Part shown: in pieces, positions 33,387 to 42,202 of the stretch
Layout of the letters: every line of letters starts with the position of its first letter
Position numbering within the stretch: the stretch's first letter is position 1
Assembly: GCF_003626655.1 (NCBI RefSeq)
Contig: NZ_RBAN01000013.1
Coordinates: 1 to 58,278 of the forward strand
Direction of reading: 5' to 3'
Source: Micromonospora costi
Lineage (GTDB): Bacteria; Actinomycetota; Actinomycetes; Mycobacteriales; Micromonosporaceae
Length of the DNA stretch: 58,278 bases
Made by a program: the position numbers and the translations under genes
Notes under the pieces: generated by a model
What the model was told of the DNA's origin: nothing
Seen by the model: only the letters and a program-made list of their open reading frames with translations
The model's database searches: none

Positions 33387-34388
33387 TCACCCAACTATCG
33401 CGGTCAATACATCGTCGAGCGTCACCACGCCCAGCGGCCGGCGGCCGTCGCTCACCAGCACCATGTGCCGCCGCTCGCGGCGCATCGCGAGCAGCAGGTC
33501 GGCGAGCGTACGCTCCGGCGGCACCACCGCCAGGGGCCGGTACACCCCGGCCGGCACCGGTGCCCGCCGGTCCGGCCCCGCGTACCCGAGCACGTCCTTC
33601 ACGTGCACGAAGCCCAGCACGCGCCGGGTGGCCCGCTGTACGACCGGGAAACGGGACCGGCCCGTCCGGGTGGCCAGCACCTCCAGCGACGCGGGAGACA
33701 CGTCCTCGGCCACGGTGACGACCGTCGACCACGGCTGCAGCGCGTCGGCCGCGGTACGGCGGTGCAGCGCGAGCGCCCCGGTGATCCGGGCGTGCTCCTC
33801 GGCGTCGAGCAGCCCCTCCGTCCGGGCCTGCGAGACCAGCCCGGCCAGTTCCTCGGCGGTGAACACCGTCTTGACCGCCTCGGTCGCCTCGATCCGCCAG
33901 AACCGCAGCACCTGACGGGCGGCCCACTTCATGGCCAGCAGCAGCGGCTTGGTGGCCAGGCAGAAGGCCAGCATCGCCGGCCCCAGCCAGAGCGCGGACG
34001 GCTCGGGGCCGGCGAGCGTGATGTTCTTCGGCACCATCTCGCCGACCACGGTGTGCAGGAAGACCACCACCCCGAGCGCGAGCACGAACGCCACGGGGTG
34101 CACCGCCCGCTCCGGTAGCCCGGCCGCGTGGAACGGCGCCTCCAGCAGGTGTGCCAGCGCGGGCTCGGCGATCGCGCCCAGCCCGAGGGAGCAGATCGTG
34201 ATACCGAGCTGCGCCCCCGCGATCATCAGCGGGATCTGGCTCATCGCCGACAGCGCCCAGCGGGCCCGTTTCGACCCGGCAGCGAGCGGTTCGAGCACCG
34301 TACGACGGGACGCGATGAGCGCGAACTCGCTGCCCACGAAGAACCCGTTGCCGAGCAGGAGCAGCACCGCCAGCAGCAGCTCAGCCAT
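33387..34388 (-). CDS. DUF21/CBS membrane protein (CorC/HlyC-like, short)
   Basis: 333 residues from ATG 34388. Three to four transmembrane helices in the DUF21/CNNM domain (about 1-140, with GNGFFVGSEFALIASRR, GAQLGITICSLGLGA and GEMVPKNITLA) precede two CBS domains (about 205-333; SRFPVVQRATRRVLGFVHVKDVL; LVSDGRRPLGVVTLDDVL). No C-terminal CorC domain, unlike the partner upstream. Its ATG overlaps the partner's stop by 8 bases. A Mg/Co efflux or transport-regulator role is inferred from CNNM-type homologues. Confidence 0.9.
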   Translation of the reverse strand: MAELLLAVLLLLGNGFFVGSEFALIASRRTVLEPLAAGSKRARWALSAMSQIPLMIAGAQLGITICSLGLGAIAEPALAHLLEAPFHAAGLPERAVHPVAFVLALGVVVFLHTVVGEMVPKNITLAGPEPSALWLGPAMLAFCLATKPLLLAMKWAARQVLRFWRIEATEAVKTVFTAEELAGLVSQARTEGLLDAEEHARITGALALHRRTAADALQPWSTVVTVAEDVSPASLEVLATRTGRSRFPVVQRATRRVLGFVHVKDVLGYAGPDRRAPVPAGVYRPLAVVPPERTLADLLLAMRRERRHMVLVSDGRRPLGVVTLDDVLTAIVG

Positions 34389-35763
34389 CGGCGTCCGGTT
34401 CCTCCGGGCGGACCACCCGGACCTGCTCGACGCGGTGCCGGTCCACCTCGACCACGGTGAACTCCCAGCCGCCCGCCTCGACGGTCTCCCCGACGATCGG
34501 TATCCGCCCCAGCCGGGCCATGAGGAAGCCGCCCAGCGTCTCGTACGGGCCCTCCGGCAGCCGGAACCCGGTCCGCTCGGCCAACTCGTCGGAACGGAGC
34601 ACACCGTCGACGAGGACGGTCCGCTCGCCACCGGGCACGGTCAGCTCGACCGGGCTGGCGTCCGCCACGGCGGCCGGGTCGAACTCGTCGGCGATCTCGC
34701 CGACCAACTCCTCCACCAGATCCTCGACGGTCACCACGCCGTCGGTGCCGCCGTACTCGTCGACCACGATGGCCAGGTCGGCGTCGGCTCCGCGGAGCGC
34801 CCCGAGCACCCCGTCGAGGTCGAGGCTCTCCGGCACGTACACCGGCTCGCGTGCCACCGCGCCGACCGTGGTGACCGCCCGCCGGTCCGGCGGTACGCCG
34901 AGCGCGTCCAGCACCCCGGCCACGCCGGTGACCACGTCGAGCGTCTCCTCGTAGACCGGGAACCGGGTCCGCCCGGTCTCGCGCGACAGCGCCAGCAGCT
35001 CGGCCACGCTGGCGGACGCCCGCAGCGCGACCACGTCGACCCGCGGGGTCATCGCCTCGGCGGCCCGCTTGTCCCCGAAGCGGATGGTGCGGCGCAGCAG
35101 CATCGCGGTGTCCGGAGGCAGCGCACCGGCGCGGGCCGAGATCGCGGCCAGCAGGCCCAGTTCCTCCGGTGAGCGGGCGCTCGCCAGCTCCTCCTGCGGT
35201 TCGATACCGAGGGCCCGGACCAGGCCGTTCGCCGAGCCGTTGAGCGCGCGGATGAGCCAGCCGAACGCCCGCGAGAAGCCACGCATCGGGCCCGCGGTGA
35301 CCAACGCGGCCGGCATGGGACGGGCCAGCGCGAGGTTCTTCGGCACCAGCTCGCCGAAGAGCATCGAGATCAGGGTGGCCAGCGCCAGCGCGAGCAGCGG
35401 GGTCAGGCGGTCGGCCGCGGGGCCGGCGAACGGCCGCAGCAGCGGGGTGAAGACGCGCGCCAGCGCCGGCTCGGCGAGGTACCCGGTGAGCAGCGCGGTG
35501 ATGGTGATGCCGAGCTGCGCGCCGGAGAGCTGGAAGGAGAGTCCGCGCAGTGCCCGGCGGACCGCGGCGGCTCGCGCGTCGCCGTCGCCGGCCCGCCGGT
35601 CGATCTCCACCCGGTCCACCGTGACCAGCGCGAACTCCGCCGCGACGAAGAACGCGTTGCCCGCGGTCAACGCGGCGAAGCCGCCCAGTGGCAGCAGCGT
35701 GGTGAATAAAAGACCGTCGATGATGGCCTCACCTCGGGCGCGATTGTTCCACGGGGGGACCAC
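34381..35763 (-). CDS. DUF21/CBS/CorC membrane protein (hemolysin-like, long)
   Basis: About 460 residues. DUF21 transmembrane domain (with FVAAEFALVTVDRVEIDRR, SGAQLGITITALLTGYLAEPAL and GELVPKNLAL), two CBS domains (FGDKRAAEAMTPRVDV; VDEYGGTDGVVTVEDL), then a CorC/HlyC C-terminal domain (YETLGGFLMARLGRIP). The start is unclear: GTG 35763 is the nearest standard codon, but a better ribosome-binding site (GAGGTGAGG) sits just before ATC codons at about 35724-35729, where the family similarity begins. It forms an overlapping pair with 33387-34388. Confidence 0.88.
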   Translation of the reverse strand: MVPPWNNRARGEAIIDGLLFTTLLPLGGFAALTAGNAFFVAAEFALVTVDRVEIDRRAGDGDARAAAVRRALRGLSFQLSGAQLGITITALLTGYLAEPALARVFTPLLRPFAGPAADRLTPLLALALATLISMLFGELVPKNLALARPMPAALVTAGPMRGFSRAFGWLIRALNGSANGLVRALGIEPQEELASARSPEELGLLAAISARAGALPPDTAMLLRRTIRFGDKRAAEAMTPRVDVVALRASASVAELLALSRETGRTRFPVYEETLDVVTGVAGVLDALGVPPDRRAVTTVGAVAREPVYVPESLDLDGVLGALRGADADLAIVVDEYGGTDGVVTVEDLVEELVGEIADEFDPAAVADASPVELTVPGGERTVLVDGVLRSDELAERTGFRLPEGPYETLGGFLMARLGRIPIVGETVEAGGWEFTVVEVDRHRVEQVRVVRPEEPDADG

Positions 35764-35835
35764 CCGCACGAGCCCGTCGCCGCCGGCCCGTTCGTACGCC
35801 TCGATGCGGTGGCCCGGCGGCGTTACGGTCGGGTC

Positions 35836-36516
35836 ATGGCGGACCTCACCCTCGCACACGAACTGGCCCTGCTCGGCCACGACGACGCGGGCGTCAACCG
35901 GCTTGGCAGCCCGCACCTCGGCTACGGCCTGGCCGGCGCGCTGCTGCTCGACCTCGCGCTCGCCGGGCGGTTGGCGGTCACCGACGGCCGCGTGTCCGTC
36001 ACCGGCGCCGAGCCGCTCGGCGTACCGCTGCTGGACGACGCGCTGACCCGCATCGCGTCCGACGAGAAGCGCCGCAAGCCGAAGGACTGGGTGGGCCGGC
36101 TCGCCAAGGGCCTGCCGGAGCGGGTGCTGGACGGGCTGGTCGACGCCGGTGTGCTGCGCCGCGAGTCCGACAGGGTGCTCTGGGTCTTCCCGCGTACCCG
36201 CTACCCCTCCCCGACCGGCGCCGAGCCGGCCGTGGAGGCGGACGCCCGGCGGCGGATGCTCGCCGCCATGGCGGCGCAGGGCCCGGTGGAGCCGCGGACG
36301 GCCGCCCTCATCAGCCTGAGCCGCGCCGTCGGCCTCGACCGCAAGCTGTTCCGGGACCTGCCGAAGGACCAGGTCAAGCGACGGCTCGCGGAGATCTCCG
36401 AGGGCAGCTGGGCGTCCGACGCGACACGACGGGCGATCATGGAGACGCAGGCGGCGGTGATGGCGGCCACCAGCGCCGCCACCACGGCGGCCATCGTCAC
36501 CACGGCAGGCTCCTGA
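35836..36516 (+). CDS. GPP34 (GOLPH3/Vps74-like) family protein
   Basis: 226 residues from ATG 35836. Starts MADLTLAHELALLGHDDA; KPKDWVGRLAKGLPERVLDGLVDAGVLRR and VFPRTRYP are GPP34 signatures. The eukaryotic relatives bind phosphatidylinositol 4-phosphate at the Golgi. Actinobacteria have many copies and the bacterial role is not defined. It is divergent from the DUF21 gene. Confidence 0.9.
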   Translation: MADLTLAHELALLGHDDAGVNRLGSPHLGYGLAGALLLDLALAGRLAVTDGRVSVTGAEPLGVPLLDDALTRIASDEKRRKPKDWVGRLAKGLPERVLDGLVDAGVLRRESDRVLWVFPRTRYPSPTGAEPAVEADARRRMLAAMAAQGPVEPRTAALISLSRAVGLDRKLFRDLPKDQVKRRLAEISEGSWASDATRRAIMETQAAVMAATSAATTAAIVTTAGS

Positions 36517-36527
36517 CCCACCCGACG

Positions 36528-36563
36528 CCGACGGCGGTGGCACCGGGGTGCCACCGCCGTCGG
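36528..36563. terminator. Bidirectional terminator
   Basis: A 16-bp perfect stem CCGACGGCGGTGGCAC / GTGCCACCGCCGTCGG with a tetraloop CGGG, between convergent GPP34 and Fe-S protein genes. Confidence 0.9.
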
Positions 36564-36615
36564 ATGTGCTGTCGTCGGGCGTACGGCGGGCCGCTCACGG
36601 TCGCGCCGACGAGGA

Positions 36616-38814
36616 TCAGCCGGCGACCGGCTCGGCCTCCTTGTCGCCCTGGGCCTGCTCCGGCCGGACGGACCGGAGCAGCACGCTCGCCACGTCGATC
36701 ACCTCGACCTGCTCGCCGGCACCCTTGCCGTTCACCCCGTCGCTGAGCATCGTCGAGCAGAACGGGCAGCCCACCGCGACCGTCTTCGCCCCGGTCGCCA
36801 TGGCCTCCTCGACCCGCTCCACGTTGATCCGCTTGCCGATCTTCTCCTCCATCCACATCCGGGCGCCGCCGGCGCCGCAGCAGAAGGAGCGCTCGCTGTT
36901 GCGGGGCATCTCGGTGAGCTCGCCGGCGATCGCCGTACCGAGCACCTCACGCGGCGGCGCGAAGACCCGGTTGTGCCGGCCCAGGTAGCAGGGGTCGTGG
37001 TAGGTGACCCCACCGTCGACCGGCTGCACCGGCGTGAGCTTGCCGGTGGCGACCAGGTGCGCCAGCAGCTGGGTGTGGTGCACGACCTCGAACTCGCCGC
37101 CGAGCTGCCCGTACTCGTTGCCCAGCGTGTTGAAGCAGTGCGGGCAGGTGGCGACGATCTTGCGCTTGCTCTTCTCCCGCCCCTCGAACGCCTCGTTCAG
37201 CGTCTCCACGTTCTGCTGGGCGAGCATCTGGAAGACGAACTCGTTGCCGATCCGGCGGGCCGGGTCACCCGAGCAGGTCTCACCCTCGCCCAGGATCGCG
37301 AACGACACCCCGGCCTCGTGCAGGAGCGTGGCGACCGCGCGGGTGGTCTTCTTCGCCCGGTCCTCGAACGCGCCGGCGCAGCCGACCCAGAAGAGGTACT
37401 CGAAGTCGTCCACCTCGCCGACCCGGGGTACCTCGAAGTCGAGGCCCTTGGTCCAGTCCTCGCGGGTGTTCTGCGGCGCGCCCCACGGGTTGCCCTTGTT
37501 CTCCAGGTTGCGCAGCATGACGCCGGCCTCGGACGGGAAGCTCGACTCGATGAGCACCTGGTAGCGGCGCATGTCGACGATGTGGTCCACGTGCTCGATG
37601 TCCACCGGGCACTGCTCGACACAGGCGCCGCAGGTGGTGCAGGACCAGAGCACGTCCGGGTCGATGACCCCGCCCTCCTCGGCCGTACCGATGAGCGGCT
37701 TGTCCGCCTCGGCGAGGGCGAGCACGTCGACGTGGGCGAGCTGCGCGGCGGTCGCCTTCTCCTCGCCGGTCAGGTCCTTGCCGCCGCCGGCCAGCAGGTA
37801 GGGCGCCTTCGCGTACGCGTGGTCGCGCAGGCTCAGCACGAGCAGCTTCGGGGAGAGGGGCTTGCCGGTGTTCCAGGCCGGGCACTGCGACTGGCAGCGG
37901 CCGCACTCGGTGCAGGTGCTGAAGTCGAGCAGGCCCTTCCAGGTGAACTGCTCCACCTGGGCGACGCCGAACTGGTCCTTCTCCGGGTCGGCCTCCTCGA
38001 AGTCGAGGGGCTTGCCGTCGCTCATCATGGGCCGCAGCGCGCCCAGGCCGGAGCCGGCCGCCTTCGCGGGCTCGCGCTTGAAGAAGATGTTCGGGAACGC
38101 CAGGAAGCGGTGCCAGGCGACGCCCATGGTGACGTTCAGCGAGATCACGATGAGCCAGGTCATCGAGATGGCGATCTTGATGAGGGCCGCGACGCTGACA
38201 CCGGCCGTCCAGGCGGGGAGCGCGGCGCCGACCGCGTGGCTCAGCGGGGTGGCCCACACCGGGTACTCGAAGTGGTCGGTGGCGACCTTGAAGCCGCGGA
38301 TCACGAAGCCGAAGATCAGGACCAGCAGCACGACCCACTCGACGAAGTAGCCCTGCCACATGGTCGAGCCGGTGAACCGGGAGCGGCCGCCCGGCCGGGT
38401 GGGCCGGTTGCGCAGGCGGATCGCCATCAGCACGAGGATGCCGGCCAGGCCCAGGATCCCGATCCACTCGGTGGCCAGACCGAAGATCGTCCAATGCCCG
38501 ATGATCGGCAGCCCACCGCCGGGGGTGACCACCTCGAAGTACGCCTCGAGCACCAGCAGCGACAGCACGATGAAACCGACCATCACGAACCAGTGCGCCG
38601 CGCCCACCACGCTCCACTTGAGCATGCGGGTGTGACCGGCGGTCTCCACCAGCATCTTCCTGGTGCGGGCGCCCTTGTCGGTGAACCGCTCCGGCGCGGG
38701 CTGCCCGAGCCGGATGACGGCCGTCATCTTCATGACCGCGCGTACCGCAAGCCACACCGCCACGGCGGTGATGGCGGCCGCGAGGATCGTGGTGACGATC
38801 TGGACGCTGCCCAT
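36616..38814 (-). CDS. Membrane Fe-S oxidoreductase, EtfD-like
   Basis: 732 residues from ATG 38814 (MGSVQIVTT), eight bases after GGGGAGG. The N-terminal ~250 residues hold about six transmembrane helices with a respiratory nitrate-reductase gamma-like (haem b) pattern. Two 4Fe-4S binding motifs follow: CTECGRCQSQCP (about 299) and CTTCGACVEQCP (about 392). Two CCG domains follow them (GETCSGDP, TCPHCFNTLG; DPCYLGRHN, SFCCGAGG). This layout is that of mycobacterial EtfD, which passes electrons from ETF to the quinone pool in fatty-acid oxidation. A TTACC-N4-GGTAA site lies ~150 bases upstream. HdrD-like names are an alternative. Confidence 0.88.
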   Translation of the reverse strand: MGSVQIVTTILAAAITAVAVWLAVRAVMKMTAVIRLGQPAPERFTDKGARTRKMLVETAGHTRMLKWSVVGAAHWFVMVGFIVLSLLVLEAYFEVVTPGGGLPIIGHWTIFGLATEWIGILGLAGILVLMAIRLRNRPTRPGGRSRFTGSTMWQGYFVEWVVLLVLIFGFVIRGFKVATDHFEYPVWATPLSHAVGAALPAWTAGVSVAALIKIAISMTWLIVISLNVTMGVAWHRFLAFPNIFFKREPAKAAGSGLGALRPMMSDGKPLDFEEADPEKDQFGVAQVEQFTWKGLLDFSTCTECGRCQSQCPAWNTGKPLSPKLLVLSLRDHAYAKAPYLLAGGGKDLTGEEKATAAQLAHVDVLALAEADKPLIGTAEEGGVIDPDVLWSCTTCGACVEQCPVDIEHVDHIVDMRRYQVLIESSFPSEAGVMLRNLENKGNPWGAPQNTREDWTKGLDFEVPRVGEVDDFEYLFWVGCAGAFEDRAKKTTRAVATLLHEAGVSFAILGEGETCSGDPARRIGNEFVFQMLAQQNVETLNEAFEGREKSKRKIVATCPHCFNTLGNEYGQLGGEFEVVHHTQLLAHLVATGKLTPVQPVDGGVTYHDPCYLGRHNRVFAPPREVLGTAIAGELTEMPRNSERSFCCGAGGARMWMEEKIGKRINVERVEEAMATGAKTVAVGCPFCSTMLSDGVNGKGAGEQVEVIDVASVLLRSVRPEQAQGDKEAEPVAG

Positions 38815-38965
38815 CGCGTTGGCCTCCCCGGTCTGCTGCCTGTCCAACGGCTCGGCGACCGGGGCCGGGTCAGGGCACGATCGGCGAGCCGCCGCTGCCG
38901 CACCCTCGACCGGACCGGTCGATGACCGGGCTCCGCTCGGTCATGCAGTGCAGCCTACGCGCAAG

Positions 38966-38981
38966 GTTACCCAGCGGTAAC
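38966..38981 (-). promoter_or_regulatory. Perfect inverted repeat upstream of the EtfD-like gene
   Basis: GTTACC-CAGC-GGTAAC is a perfect 6+4+6 inverted repeat. On the minus strand its TTACCG half forms a possible -35, 17 bases from TAGGCT as -10, so a bound protein would block the promoter. It matches the consensus of the two sites before the FadE5-like gene (16708-16746). Confidence 0.65.
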
Positions 38982-39029
38982 GTGAGTCTTCTCGCACGGG
39001 CCACGCCGCCCCTGCGCACACCATAGGGT

Positions 39030-39057
39030 GCCCCGCCCGGCCGTGCCGGGCAGGGGC
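39030..39057 (-). terminator. Hairpin downstream of crgA
   Basis: GCCCCGCCCGGC / GCCGGGCAGGGGC, a 12-bp stem with a one-base bulge and a 3-base loop, ~55 bases past the crgA stop on the minus strand. Confidence 0.6.
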
Positions 39058-39112
39058 GGCGTCGAGTGACGTGGATCGGCCCCGTGGCCGGGGCGGCCCG
39101 CCGGGCGCCGGG

Positions 39113-39376
39113 TCAGCGCCAGCGGGAGAGAAGGATCAGGGAGGCGACCATCGCGCCGAAGCCCACCGCGAGGTTCCAGTAGCCCCACGACATGACCGGG
39201 TAGGCCTGCTCGGACAGGTAGTAGACCACCAGCCAGGCGATGCCGACGACGATGAGCGCGACCGCCGTGATCGGCAGCCAGACCGGGCTAGGCTTGCGCG
39301 TCGCCGCCGTCGCCGTCGGGCGCACGTCCGTCGGGGGGGTGTACACCTTCTTCTTACGGACCTGAGACTTGGGCAC
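39113..39376 (-). CDS. crgA: Cell division protein CrgA
   Basis: 87 residues, the family length. Cytoplasmic basic head (MPKSQVRKKKVYTPP), two transmembrane helices (about 34-54, WLPITAVALIVVGIAWLVVYY; about 66-84, YWNLAVGFGAMVASLILL) and the family's PVMSWGYWN loop between them. CrgA binds FtsZ, FtsQ, FtsI and CwsA and tunes septum formation in actinobacteria. Its place between the DUF881 gene and Fe-S gene matches the ancestral near-origin order. Confidence 0.97.
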   Translation of the reverse strand: MPKSQVRKKKVYTPPTDVRPTATAATRKPSPVWLPITAVALIVVGIAWLVVYYLSEQAYPVMSWGYWNLAVGFGAMVASLILLSRWR

Positions 39377-39394
39377 GACGCTCTCCAGAGGGGG

Positions 39395-39421
39395 TTATTA
39401 CGACCTCGTCCGGCCTGACAA
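39395..39421 (-). promoter_or_regulatory. Putative crgA promoter
   Basis: On the minus strand TTGTCA (39421-39416) and TAATAA (39400-39395) are 15-16 bases apart, ~20 bases upstream of the GTG start. A GGAGAG ribosome-binding site lies in between. Spacing is slightly short for a consensus promoter. Confidence 0.4.
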
Positions 39422-39606
39422 CCGGGCGCGGGGGCGACGGTCCATGGCCAATAATGTTCGACAGCTAGCGTAGTCCGGAAGGCCCGCCCAATCCACGAAT
39501 GGGGTCAGGCGGGTGCGCGGAGTGACCGGAAAGGGTGGAGTGTTCCAGGTCACCACGCCGCTCCGGCGGTCGCGAGCCGACGCGGAACGACGGGAAGGAA
39601 CGCTCG

Positions 39607-40416
39607 GTGGAGTACACATCCGGCGCGGCCTCCTGGCAGAAGGTGCTCCGGCGCGCCGTCGCCGGGCTGCTGCCACGGCGCCCGCGGCAACGACGGCCGG
39701 GCTGGTCGGTCGGGGTGCCGCTGATCGCCGCCGCGGCCGGGCTGCTCTTCACCACCACCGCGACGACCGCCGGCGGCACCGCGCTGCGTGAGGACCGGCG
39801 CCCCCAGCTCAACCAGTTGATCGAGGAACGCCGGCAGCAGGTCGCCGCCAGTGAGCAGCGGGCCGCCGCGCTGCGGCAGGACGTCGAGGAACGGACCGAC
39901 GCGCTCGCCGAGCAGGACGGCCCGATCAAGACGCAGCAGGAGCGGGCCGCCGGCACCCGCCAGGCCGCCGGTTTCACCGCCCTGACCGGCATCGGCATGA
40001 CAGTCGAGCTCAATGACGCGCCGCGCCGCAGTGACCAGCGCCTGCCCGAAGGGGTGAGCAACGACGACCTGGTGGTGCACCAGCAGGACGTCCAGGCGGT
40101 GGTGAATGCCCTGTGGGCCGGCGGGGCCGAGGCAATGTCAATCATGAACGTCCGCGTGCTAGCCACCAGCGCGGTACGCTGCGTCGGTAACACCCTGCTG
40201 CTGCACGGCCGGGTGTACTCCCCACCATTCAAGATCGTAGCGATCGGCGATCCGACTGCCATGCAGCAGGCACTCGCCGAGTCCCAGGGAGTCCGGTTGT
40301 TCAAGGACGCGGTCGACCATTACCAGCTCGGTTACCGGGAGAACGTATCGACGGTGACCGTGCCGGCGTTCGAGGATTCGACCGCCCTGCGCTCGGCGAC
40401 GGTGCCCGGTGACTGA
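39607..40416 (+). CDS. DUF881 family protein
   Basis: 269 residues from GTG 39607, nine bases after AAGGA. One transmembrane helix (about 31-55), a coiled coil (about 60-115, QLNQLIEERRQQVAASEQRAA), then the DUF881 domain with GIGMTVELNDAPRR, LVVHQQDVQAVVNALWAGGAEAMSI and GNTLLLHGRVYSPPFKIVAIGD. Homologues (for example Rv0012) sit next to crgA in actinobacteria; function unknown, likely in division or wall assembly. Its stop overlaps the sortase gene by 8 bases. Confidence 0.93.
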   Translation: MEYTSGAASWQKVLRRAVAGLLPRRPRQRRPGWSVGVPLIAAAAGLLFTTTATTAGGTALREDRRPQLNQLIEERRQQVAASEQRAAALRQDVEERTDALAEQDGPIKTQQERAAGTRQAAGFTALTGIGMTVELNDAPRRSDQRLPEGVSNDDLVVHQQDVQAVVNALWAGGAEAMSIMNVRVLATSAVRCVGNTLLLHGRVYSPPFKIVAIGDPTAMQQALAESQGVRLFKDAVDHYQLGYRENVSTVTVPAFEDSTALRSATVPGD

Positions 40417-42199
40417 GGAGGACCGGCCCGACGGCCGGCACCGGGATCCCAGCGACGACCAGACCGCGTTCCTGCCCAAGGTCGACCGCGGCGAGCAGGC
40501 CCCGCGCCGCTCGCGGGGTGCCTGGCCCGACCCGGTCCTGCCATCGCGCGCGCCGGTCGACCGGCCGCCCGCGCCGCAACCGCCCGCACCGCTGTCGCCC
40601 GCGCCTCCGCCGCCGTGGCCCGGCGCCGCCCCGACCCGTCCCGGGCCCGACCTGCCGTTCCGGTCCGCTCCCGCGGCCGACCACGCCTCGCCACCGTCGG
40701 CGGCCGACGGGCCTGTCCACCCCGGGTACGGAGCGCCGGTGTCCCCGGCGAGCGCGCCCACGTCGCCGGCGGCCGACCCCCGAGGATTCGGCCGCCCGAC
40801 GTCGCCCGCCGGTCCTCCGGCGCCGTCCGCGTACCCCGGCGACAGCGCCGTCGGAGACCCCCGCGACCCGCGGCACGCCTCTCCGGCCGGCGGCCCCGCC
40901 CCTACCGACGCCCCGGCCGCCCAGCGCTACCCGGCGGACGCCTCCGGCGGCCAGCGATACGCGGCGGACGTTCCCGGCGGCCAGCGCTACCCGGGGGACA
41001 TCCCCGTGCGCCCGGCCGCTCCGGATGCGCTCCCGACCCGCGCCGCCGCCGGGTCCGACCCCGGTCGGCCGGGCGGTGGCCTGCCCCGGGCCGCCTCGCC
41101 GGAGCAGCCCCCCACCGCCGGCGCGGTCGCCGGTGGCCCACCCGGCAACCCCGGATCCGGTGCCACCGAGGGGCCGACGGCGTTCATCCCGCCGGTCGCG
41201 TCCCGCGCCGACCGGACTTCGGCCGCACCGGCCCCCTCCGGTCAACCGGGCGGGCCGGTCCCGCCGTCCGCCGATCCCGGCGCCACCGCGCTGATCCCGA
41301 CGATTTCCGCCGGCGGCGCGCCGCCCCGGCACCCGGCGCTCGATTCCACGGCATTGATGGGCGCGGTGCCCAAGCCGCCGGAGACCGACGACCCGGCCGA
41401 TCCCGTACCCGGCGAGCCGCCGCGCCCGCGGCGGGGCGAGCGGGTGGTCCAGCTCCGACCGGAGCAGACCGGCGAGGGCTACAAGAGCGTCTACTCGGAG
41501 CTGACCCGGCCGTCGCTCGCCTCGCGCATCCGCGCCGGGCTGCGCGTCAGCGGCGAGGTCCTGATCACCTTCGGCCTCGTGGTGCTGCTCTTCGCCGGCT
41601 ACGAGGTCTGGGGCAAGTCGGCGATCGTCGACGCCCACCAGAACGACCTCAGCCAGCAGTTGGCCCAGGCGTGGGGGCCGACCGGTGATCCCACCGTCTC
41701 CGCCTCGACCTCGGCCAGCCCGTCAGCCAAGCCGAGCCCACCGGTGCACGGCAAGCCGATCGCGGGTCTCTACATCCCGAAGCTGGACAAGAACTGGGTC
41801 GTCGTCGAGGGCGTCACCCAGGCCGACATCCGGTACGCCCCGGGGCACTACCCGAAGAGCGCCATGCCGGGCCAGGTCGGCAACTTCGCCGTCGCCGGGC
41901 ACCGGAACCGCGCCACGTTCTGGCGGCTGGACGAGCTCGACAACGGCGACGCGATCGTCGTCGAGGGCAAGACCGAGTGGTACGTCTACAAGGTCTCGCA
42001 GACCCGCATCGTGAAGCCCACCCAGGTCGAGGTGGTGGCGCCCGTGCCGGGCAAGCCGGGTGAGAAGGCGACCCGGCGGATGCTCACGCTCACCACGTGC
42101 AACCCGAAGTTCGACAACTACCAGCGGCTGATCATCCACGCCGAGCTGGACCGGACCCAGCCGAAGTCCGAGGGCCGTCCGGCGGAGCTGGGAGTCTGA
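40409..42199 (+). CDS. Class E sortase with long disordered N-terminus
   Basis: 596 residues, with start GTGACTGAG overlapping the DUF881 stop. The first ~350 residues are Pro/Ala/Gly-rich and disordered, cytoplasmic by topology. One transmembrane helix (about 378-398, VLITFGLVVLLFAGYEVWG) precedes the sortase domain (about 440-596) with catalytic H498 (VAGHRN), C564 (TLTTCNP) and R573 (YQRL). Class E enzymes anchor proteins or pilins with LAxTG-like signals to peptidoglycan. No substrate with such a signal is seen in this window. The long N-terminal tail is atypical of sortases. Confidence 0.95.
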   Translation: MTEEDRPDGRHRDPSDDQTAFLPKVDRGEQAPRRSRGAWPDPVLPSRAPVDRPPAPQPPAPLSPAPPPPWPGAAPTRPGPDLPFRSAPAADHASPPSAADGPVHPGYGAPVSPASAPTSPAADPRGFGRPTSPAGPPAPSAYPGDSAVGDPRDPRHASPAGGPAPTDAPAAQRYPADASGGQRYAADVPGGQRYPGDIPVRPAAPDALPTRAAAGSDPGRPGGGLPRAASPEQPPTAGAVAGGPPGNPGSGATEGPTAFIPPVASRADRTSAAPAPSGQPGGPVPPSADPGATALIPTISAGGAPPRHPALDSTALMGAVPKPPETDDPADPVPGEPPRPRRGERVVQLRPEQTGEGYKSVYSELTRPSLASRIRAGLRVSGEVLITFGLVVLLFAGYEVWGKSAIVDAHQNDLSQQLAQAWGPTGDPTVSASTSASPSAKPSPPVHGKPIAGLYIPKLDKNWVVVEGVTQADIRYAPGHYPKSAMPGQVGNFAVAGHRNRATFWRLDELDNGDAIVVEGKTEWYVYKVSQTRIVKPTQVEVVAPVPGKPGEKATRRMLTLTTCNPKFDNYQRLIIHAELDRTQPKSEGRPAELGV

Positions 42200-42202
42200 C
42201 GG

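Noticed and set aside
34381..36543. 720-residue version of the CorC-type protein
   Set aside because: The upstream half is antisense to the GPP34 gene and has shadow composition; family similarity starts near 35730.
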